Assembly: GCA_000432135.1 (NCBI GenBank)
Contig: HF990650.1
Location: forward strand, 10,556 to 20,953
Reading direction: 5' to 3'
DNA from: Firmicutes bacterium CAG:124
Lineage (GTDB): Bacteria; Bacillota; Clostridia; Oscillospirales; Oscillospiraceae
DNA: 10,398 nucleotides
Shown here: piece by piece, positions 5,309 to 10,398 of the stretch
Position numbering within the stretch: the first letter of the stretch is position 1
Layout of the letters: each line of letters begins with the position of its first letter
Translations under genes and position numbers: made by a program
Notes under the pieces: model-generated
Databases searched by the model: none
What the model was told of the DNA's origin: nothing
What the model saw: the letters and a program-made list of their open reading frames with translations, nothing else

Positions 5309-6340
5309 TTAGCCCAGCTCGGAGAAGTACTTGATGGTGCGGACCATCTGGCTGGTGTAGGAGTTCTCGTTGTCGTACCAGGAAACGACCTGAACCTGGG
5401 TATCGCCGTTCGGCAGGGGCAGAACCATGGTCTGCGTTGCATCGAACAGGGAACCGAAGCGCATACCGATGATGTCGGAGGAGACGATCTCGTCGGTGTT
5501 GTAGCCGAAGGACTCGGTGGCTTCCGCCTTCATCTGGGCGTTGACCTGATCAACGGTGACAGCACCCTTGACGACTGCGTTCAGGATGGTGGTGGAGCCG
5601 GTGGGGGTCGGGACGCGCTGTGCGGCGCCGATGAGCTTGCCGTTCAGCTCCGGAATGACGAGGCCGATGGCCTTGGCAGCACCGGTGGAGTTCGGAACGA
5701 TGTTGACAGCGGCTGCACGGCTGCGGCGGAGGTCACCCTTGCGCTGCGGGCCGTCGAGCGGCATCTGGTCGCCGGTGTAGGCGTGGATGGTGCACATAAT
5801 GCCGGACTCGATGGGAGCCAGATCGTTCAGAGCCTTGGCCATCGGAGCGAGGCAGTTGGTGGTGCAGGAAGCGGCGGAGATGATGGTGTCTTCCTTGGTC
5901 AGCGTCTTGTGGTTGACGTTGAAAACGATGGTGGGCAGATCATTGCCGGCCGGAGCGGAGATAACGACCTTGCGGGCGCCTGCGTCGATATGGGCCTGTG
6001 CCTTGGCCTTGCTGGTATAGAAGCCGGTGCACTCGAGGACAACGTCAACGCCGAGCTTGCCCCAGGGCAGATCAGCCGCGTTGGGCATCTTGTAGATGAC
6101 GATCTTCTTGCCGTCGACAACGATGTAGTTGTCTTCGCCTTCGCCCTCGTGGAAATCAACGGTGTGGCCCTGCGCAACATAGTTGCCCTGCGTGGAGTCG
6201 TACTTCAGCAGGTGCGCAAGCATCTTGGCGGAAGTCAGGTCGTTGATAGCGACGACTTCGTAGCCCTCAGCGCCGAACATCTGACGGAACGCCAGACGGC
6301 CGATACGGCCAAAACCATTGATCGCAACTTTAACAGACAT
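5309..6340 (-). CDS. gapA: Glyceraldehyde-3-phosphate dehydrogenase (phosphorylating, NAD-type)
   Basis: This is a 343-residue enzyme of normal length. It oxidises glyceraldehyde-3-phosphate to 1,3-bisphosphoglycerate in cytoplasmic glycolysis. Seen: the Rossmann motif NGFGRIGR at residues 8-15; IND at 32-34, whose aspartate after the second strand favours NAD over NADP; the active-site SCTTNC with the catalytic cysteine C159; the assisting histidine H186 in TIHAYTGDQ; and NIVPNSTGAAKA with the phosphate-binding region. The frame stays open 20 codons further upstream, but AAGGAGG 9 nt before the ATG at 6340 fixes this start. The gene is alone, with a near-consensus promoter, a leader hairpin and a strong terminator, and is not next to pgk or tpi within this window. 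Such an arrangement fits a highly expressed housekeeping gene. Confidence 0.97.
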   Translation of the reverse strand: MSVKVAINGFGRIGRLAFRQMFGAEGYEVVAINDLTSAKMLAHLLKYDSTQGNYVAQGHTVDFHEGEGEDNYIVVDGKKIVIYKMPNAADLPWGKLGVDVVLECTGFYTSKAKAQAHIDAGARKVVISAPAGNDLPTIVFNVNHKTLTKEDTIISAASCTTNCLAPMAKALNDLAPIESGIMCTIHAYTGDQMPLDGPQRKGDLRRSRAAAVNIVPNSTGAAKAIGLVIPELNGKLIGAAQRVPTPTGSTTILNAVVKGAVTVDQVNAQMKAEATESFGYNTDEIVSSDIIGMRFGSLFDATQTMVLPLPNGDTQVQVVSWYDNENSYTSQMVRTIKYFSELG

Positions 6341-6363
6341 AATAAATTTCCTCCTTATTACCT

Positions 6364-6380
6364 GCCGGCTGGATGCCGGC
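6364..6380 (-). other. Stem-loop in the gapA leader
   Basis: GCCGGC (6364-6369) and GCCGGC (6375-6380) flank a 5-nt loop and would form a 6-bp GC-only stem in the gapA leader RNA. It lies roughly 10 nt upstream of the Shine-Dalgarno sequence and about 27 nt after the predicted transcription start. A 5' stem of this kind can stabilise an abundant mRNA or tune translation. No riboswitch architecture is visible in a leader of only about 66 nt. Confidence 0.45.
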
Positions 6381-6413
6381 CAATATACTGTGTGTTCCAC
6401 AACATTCTGCTAA

Positions 6414-6442
6414 ATTATACCGCAATATTCTTCCGATGTCCA
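6414..6442 (-). promoter_or_regulatory. Strong predicted promoter of gapA
   Basis: On the minus strand TGGACA (6442-6437; one mismatch) and a consensus TATAAT (6419-6414) are separated by 17 bp. Transcription should start near 6407. Confidence 0.85.
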
Positions 6443-6654
6443 GTATTATTTTACCCAAAAACCAACGGTTTCTGCCTTAAAATCTTTACAATTTCGTCTG
6501 TCTGTCCAAATTATTTATGAGGGCGGCTAAAAAAGTTTTGTAGGCGGTAAATTTTCTGTGAACACTGCGCGGAAAGGTCTGCGATTCCATAGATTTGTTC
6601 ATAAATCCAGTGTATTCTAATTTTGTTTATTCTGAAATGAAGGATCGTGACCCA
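6443..6654 (+). other. Divergent intergenic region upstream of the ABC permease gene
   Basis: The interval between the gapA start and the ABC start is about 314 bases. Its gapA-proximal part holds the gapA promoter and leader stem-loop. The rest, 6443-6654, must contain the promoter of the plus-strand ABC gene, but nothing convincing stands out. The best candidates are TTTACA (6485-6490) with AATTAT (6509-6514) at 18 bp, and TTGTTC (about 6596) with TAATTT at 17 bp, both poor matches. A short ACACTG/CAGTGT pair (6562-6567 and 6608-6613) is probably chance. No two-component-system operator or riboswitch is recognisable. Confidence 0.4.
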
Positions 6655-9606
6655 ATGCTTGAGCTGAAACAGATCGCAAAGGACTATCAGGCCGGAGACA
6701 CCGCCGTTCACGCGCTGAAGGGCGTGTCGATCCGGTTCCGGCGGCATGAATTCGTCGCTGTGCTGGGGCCGTCCGGCTGCGGAAAGACGACGCTTCTGAA
6801 CATCATCGGCGGACTGGATCAATATACCTCCGGCGATCTTGTCATCGGCGGACGCTCGACGAAGGACTTTTCCGCGCGGGACTGGGATACCTACCGCAAC
6901 CATTCCATCGGTTTCGTCTTTCAGAGCTATAACCTGATCCCGCACCAGACGGTTCTGCAGAACGTGGAGCTTGCGCTGACGCTTTCTGGCGTGAGCAAGT
7001 CCGAGCGGAGAAAGCGCGCCGTGCAGGCGCTGAAAAAGGTCGGTCTGGGTGACCAGCTGCATAAAAAGCCCAACCAGATGTCTGGCGGACAGATGCAGCG
7101 CGTGGCGATTGCGCGGGCGCTGGTCAACGATCCGGAGATTTTGCTGGCCGACGAGCCGACCGGCGCGCTGGACAGTGAAACGTCTGTGCAGGTCATGGAG
7201 CTTCTGAAGCAGATCGCGGACGAAAAGCTCATTATCATGGTCACGCACAACCCGGAGCTTGCCGCGCGCTACGCTACGCGGACGGTGCGGCTGCTCGACG
7301 GAAGCGTTCTGGCGGACAGCGCGCCGTATGAAGACGCGGCGGAGCCGCCAGTGAAGGCGGAAGCAGGTAAGCGGCGCACGTCCATGTCGTTTTTCACGGC
7401 ACTGGGACTGAGTCTCAATAACCTGATGACGAAGAAGGCCCGCACGATCCTGACCGCCTTCGCGGGCTCCATCGGCATCATCGGAATTGCGCTGATCCTG
7501 TCCCTCTCCAATGGCATTCAGACGTATATCAACGACGTGCAGGAGGACACGCTTTCGTCCTATCCGGTGACGATTGAGGCGGAAAGCGCGGATATGTCCG
7601 GCATGGTGACAGCGCTGATGGGCGTACACAGCGAAGAGGCCGGAAAAACGCATACGGACGGGCGCGTCTACGCGTCAAACGTCATGTACGACCTGATGCA
7701 GAGCCTGAACGAGAACGGCACGCAGACAAACGATCTGGAAGCGTTCAAGCGCTATCTGGATAACCCGGACAGCGAAATTCATCAATATCTGACCTCGATC
7801 CAGTATGCCTATGACCTGTCGCTGCCGGTCTACACAAAGGACGCAGACGACAATATTGTCAAGGCCGACGTGATGGAGCTGCTGCAGAACATGATGAGCA
7901 GTATGTACGGCGGCGATTACAGCAGTTATTTTTCGCAGTTTGGCAGCTATTATTCCGCCATGGACGTCTGGGAGGAGCTGCTGCCGGACGAGGACGGGAC
8001 GGGGATCTCCCCGCTTTTGAAGTCGCAGTACGATGTGCTCTACGGCAGATGGCCGGAAAGCTATGACGAGGTCGTGCTGGTCGTGGGCGAAAACAATGAG
8101 ATCTCCGATCTGGTCATGTACGCGATGGGCCTCAAGACTGAGCAGGAAATGACGGACGCGATGCAGGCGGCCATGAATCAGGAGACGATTGAAAAATCGG
8201 ACGCGAGCTGGAGCTATGAGGAGCTTTGCGGCCATACCTTCCAGCTGATCCTGCCCTTTGAGCATTACGCCCAGAACGCGGACGGCAGCTGGACCGATCT
8301 GAGCCAGAGTGAGGCGGGGATGGAATATCTCTACGGCTCCGACGAGGTCGGCACGACGTTGAAAATCGTCGGCGTGCTGCGGCCGGACCCGGACGCGGCG
8401 AACAGCATGGTGCGCGGGTCGCTGGGGTATACGAGTGCACTGACGCAGTATGTGCTGGACGCCGCCTCCGAAAGCGCGGTCATCCGGCAGCAGCTGGACG
8501 ATCCTGAAACGGATGTTCTGACAGGCCTGCCGTTCAAAACAGGCGACGAGGAAGCGCCTGACGCGGCGCAGATGCGCGAGGCGGTCGGAGCCGTTCTGTC
8601 GGACGCGGACACGCAGGAAAAGGCGCAGATGTACGCAGATATGTCAAAGCAGGCGCCGGGCGAGTATCTGGACAGCGCCGTGCAGCAGGCCATGGACGGC
8701 ATGACGCGTGAAACAATTGAAGCGCAGATGACGGACTCTTATGCGGAGCAGATGGGAACTGATCCGGAAACCGTACGCGGGTACATTGCGCAGATGGACG
8801 ACGAGACGCTGTTCGATTATGTTGCACAGATGCTGCGTGAGCAGATTGCAGCGCAGTATGCCGAAGCAGTCTCGGCGCAGCTGGCCGGGCTTTCGTCCGA
8901 GCAGCTGGCCGCCGCGATGGACGCGGCTGAGCTGACAGACGAGCAGGTGCAGTATCTCTATGACACATCTGTTCCCGCCGCGTATTCAGATTCGACTCTT
9001 GAGGACACGCTTTCGGCGCTCGGATATGTAGAACGCTCCAAGCCGTCGAAGGTCAATCTGTACGCCTCCACGTTTTCTGACAAGGACGCCATCGGCGACT
9101 GCATTGAGCGCTACAACAGCGCGCTGCCGGAGGACGACCAGATCACGTATACGGACTATGTTGCGCTGCTGATGCGTTCGGTCACGACGATCATCAACGC
9201 CATTTCGTATGTTCTGATCGCGTTTGTCTCGATCTCGCTGGTCGTCTCGTCGATCATGATCGGCATTATCACATATATTTCCGTGCTGGAGCGCACAAAG
9301 GAGATCGGCATTCTGCGCGCCATCGGCGCGTCGAAGCACGATATCGCACGGGTATTCAACGCCGAAACGCTGATCGAGGGTCTGATTGCGGGATTGCTTG
9401 GCGTGGGACTGACGCTGGTGCTGATTTTGCCGATCAACGCGGTCGTACAGCATCTGACCGACATTGCCTCGCTCGGCGCAAAGCTGCCGTGGCAGGCCGG
9501 TGCGGCGCTGGTCGCCATTTCGATGCTGCTGACCTTCCTCGCAGGACTCATCCCGTCGTCCCTCGCGGCAAAGAAGGACCCGGTCGTGGCGCTGCGGACG
9601 GAGTAA
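6655..9606 (+). CDS. MacB/FtsX-like ABC transporter, ATPase fused to permease
   Basis: This is a 983-residue fusion. The ATPase fills residues 1-225: Walker A GPSGCGKTT at 38-46, Q-loop Q90, signature MSGGQMQRVAIARAL at 142-156, Walker B ILLADEPTGALD at 162-173 with E167, and H-loop H198, all canonical. After a linker comes one membrane helix (about 265-288, ILTAFAGSIGIIGIALIL), then a large extracellular part of about 550 residues whose C-terminal half is rich in amphipathic helix with many Q, A and M. Three helices follow (about 845-875, 905-930, 945-970), with the FtsX motif ERTKEIGILRAIGASKHDI between the first two. This is the 1+3 helix plan of type VII (MacB/BceB-like) systems, which use mechanical movement outside the membrane rather than classical transport. 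Known relatives serve peptide or antibiotic efflux, lipoprotein release or cell-wall hydrolase control; the role here is unknown. AAGGA lies 10 nt before the ATG at 6655. In-frame ATGs at 6595 and 6637 lack a ribosome binding site. No sensor kinase or regulator gene is adjacent. Confidence 0.93.
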   Translation: MLELKQIAKDYQAGDTAVHALKGVSIRFRRHEFVAVLGPSGCGKTTLLNIIGGLDQYTSGDLVIGGRSTKDFSARDWDTYRNHSIGFVFQSYNLIPHQTVLQNVELALTLSGVSKSERRKRAVQALKKVGLGDQLHKKPNQMSGGQMQRVAIARALVNDPEILLADEPTGALDSETSVQVMELLKQIADEKLIIMVTHNPELAARYATRTVRLLDGSVLADSAPYEDAAEPPVKAEAGKRRTSMSFFTALGLSLNNLMTKKARTILTAFAGSIGIIGIALILSLSNGIQTYINDVQEDTLSSYPVTIEAESADMSGMVTALMGVHSEEAGKTHTDGRVYASNVMYDLMQSLNENGTQTNDLEAFKRYLDNPDSEIHQYLTSIQYAYDLSLPVYTKDADDNIVKADVMELLQNMMSSMYGGDYSSYFSQFGSYYSAMDVWEELLPDEDGTGISPLLKSQYDVLYGRWPESYDEVVLVVGENNEISDLVMYAMGLKTEQEMTDAMQAAMNQETIEKSDASWSYEELCGHTFQLILPFEHYAQNADGSWTDLSQSEAGMEYLYGSDEVGTTLKIVGVLRPDPDAANSMVRGSLGYTSALTQYVLDAASESAVIRQQLDDPETDVLTGLPFKTGDEEAPDAAQMREAVGAVLSDADTQEKAQMYADMSKQAPGEYLDSAVQQAMDGMTRETIEAQMTDSYAEQMGTDPETVRGYIAQMDDETLFDYVAQMLREQIAAQYAEAVSAQLAGLSSEQLAAAMDAAELTDEQVQYLYDTSVPAAYSDSTLEDTLSALGYVERSKPSKVNLYASTFSDKDAIGDCIERYNSALPEDDQITYTDYVALLMRSVTTIINAISYVLIAFVSISLVVSSIMIGIITYISVLERTKEIGILRAIGASKHDIARVFNAETLIEGLIAGLLGVGLTLVLILPINAVVQHLTDIASLGAKLPWQAGAALVAISMLLTFLAGLIPSSLAAKKDPVVALRTE

Positions 9607-9610
9607 CAAT

Positions 9611-9654
9611 ATAACCGGCAAAAGCCGCCCGGCGGGGCGGCTTTTGCCGGTTAT
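9611..9654. terminator. Bidirectional terminator between convergent genes
   Basis: A perfect 19-bp inverted repeat (9611-9629 and 9636-9654) with a 6-nt loop starts four bases after the ABC gene stop. The inner part, AAAAGCCGCC and GGCGGCTTTT, gives a GC stem flanked by A and T runs on both sides, so either transcript could end here. The outer part, ATAACCGG/CCGGTTAT, lengthens the stem. On the minus strand it serves the GPH symporter gene, 65 nt after that gene's stop. Confidence 0.85.
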
Positions 9655-9719
9655 AGAACATTCAGACTTCTGAGTGAAAGATGCTCCGAAATTTGCAGCT
9701 GCCCAGCGGGCGGTTCCGG

Positions 9720-10398
9720 TCAGCGGTCTGCCGCCGGTTTTGTCTCGCGGAACTTGAGGTCGGCGAGCATATTGTCGTAGAATTCCTTGCTGATCTTATA
9801 TTTGCGCAGATAGATCACATAGCCCGCGACGATCAGGACCAGCGGGATGGCCAGCATGGCCAGCTTGATGGTCAGCTTGCCGGAGGCATCGATGGCAGCC
9901 GCTGCCGTGTCAGAGCCCTTTGTCTTGATGCCGGCCAGCATGATGCTGACGCTGATGAGGCCGGTCGAAAGCGCGCCGCCGATCTTGTTGACAAGCGGCT
10001 GGATGGAGAACGTGATGGATTCCGAGCGCCGGCCCAGCTTCCACTGGCCGTATTCAATGGTATCGGCGAGGAACATGAGCATCAGCAGCTGGATGAACGC
10101 CTGACCGACGAACATCAAAATCGCAGAGACGGCGATCAGGCCGATAGAATGCTCGGCAAAGAAGAAGGCCAGATAGCCCGCGACCACAAAGACCGTCGCG
10201 CCGGTATAGAGCTGGCGGCGGTCATATTTTTTGGAAAACAGCGGGAAGATCATCAGTGCCGCCAGCTGTGCCACGCCGCAGACGGCGGCCAGGATGGCGT
10301 ACATATTGATATCGCCGTAGAGATACTGCATATAGTACGTCGCAAAGCCGGTCGTCGTGCAGTAGCCGACCATAAACAGCGCCATGGAGAGCGTCGTC
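9720..10398 (-). CDS. GPH-family sugar:cation symporter, C-terminal part (partial)
   Basis: About 226 C-terminal residues are visible and the frame is still open at the right edge, so the N-terminal half is missing. The internal methionine at 10385 is not the start. The sequence DTIEYGQWKLGRRSESITFS followed by a K-x-GGAL stretch is the hallmark of the second half of glycoside-pentoside-hexuronide:cation symporters (MelB, XylP, UidB type). About five to six membrane helices can be seen, ending in a cytoplasmic tail with RKYKISKEFYDNMLADL and a charged end. Members import sugars or glycosides with Na+ or H+. The substrate cannot be told from this part, and the genes that would hint at it lie outside the window. 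It converges with the ABC permease gene across a shared hairpin. Confidence 0.9.
   Translation of the reverse strand, partial: TTLSMALFMVGYCTTTGFATYYMQYLYGDINMYAILAAVCGVAQLAALMIFPLFSKKYDRRQLYTGATVFVVAGYLAFFFAEHSIGLIAVSAILMFVGQAFIQLLMLMFLADTIEYGQWKLGRRSESITFSIQPLVNKIGGALSTGLISVSIMLAGIKTKGSDTAAAAIDASGKLTIKLAMLAIPLVLIVAGYVIYLRKYKISKEFYDNMLADLKFRETKPAADR

Noticed and set aside
5291..6520. A 409-codon plus-strand frame opposite gapA
   Set aside because: GAPDH on the minus strand has its catalytic cysteine, promoter, ribosome binding site and terminator. The antisense product is a low-complexity V/G/D-rich shadow.
6511..7653. A 380-codon minus-strand frame opposite the ATPase domain
   Set aside because: It is antisense to canonical Walker A, signature and Walker B motifs and carries no family features itself.

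Overview
The window looks like a chromosomal segment of a fairly GC-rich, low-redundancy Gram-positive gut anaerobe, most likely a clostridial Firmicute of the Oscillospiraceae/Ruminococcaceae type. The grounds are Firmicute-style AGGAGG ribosome binding sites at almost every start, a MarR plus heterodimeric ABC exporter operon, a clostridial-type fused MacB-like ATPase-permease, an intracellular GH29 fucosidase, and short GC-rich palindromic units beginning GTAGGGGC. The taxon is inferred from style, not from a marker gene.

Layout. Positions 1-2290 (minus strand) hold a multidrug-type operon: a MarR regulator, then an ABC exporter half-subunit, then the first codons of a second gene, probably the partner half-subunit, at the window edge. 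The junctions are an ATGA overlap and an 8-bp overlap. The marR promoter overlaps a striking pair of SlyA-like operators. Positions 2342-3745 (minus) hold a GH29 alpha-L-fucosidase with its own extended -10 promoter. Directly upstream, 3763-4240 (minus) is a decayed, internally deleted and frameshifted remnant of a sugar-type extracellular solute-binding protein. The two suggest a former fucoside or oligosaccharide uptake and breakdown locus that has lost its transporter.

Positions 4300-4960 are AT-rich compared with the rest and hold a small minus-strand transcription unit: two good promoters (one inside concentric inverted repeats), a possible 27-residue signal-peptide-like ORF, a 58-residue two-helix membrane microprotein, and a hairpin right after its stop. 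Positions 4972-5240 hold a cluster of four GC-rich palindromic units, arranged as two facing pairs and bounded by imperfect 37-bp inverted repeats. Positions 5256-6442 (minus) are a stand-alone glycolytic gapA with a near-consensus promoter and a strong terminator. Positions 6655-9606 (plus) encode a 983-residue MacB/FtsX-like ATPase-permease fusion. It converges on the C-terminal part of a GPH-family sugar-cation symporter (9720 to the right edge, minus), and the two are separated by a long perfect hairpin that can serve both strands.

Most genes are familiar. The less ordinary parts are the double MarR operator, the concentric dyads with the microprotein unit at 4387-4913, the palindromic cluster, and the solute-binding-protein remnant. 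I see no CRISPR array, tRNA, rRNA, transposase or clear phage gene.
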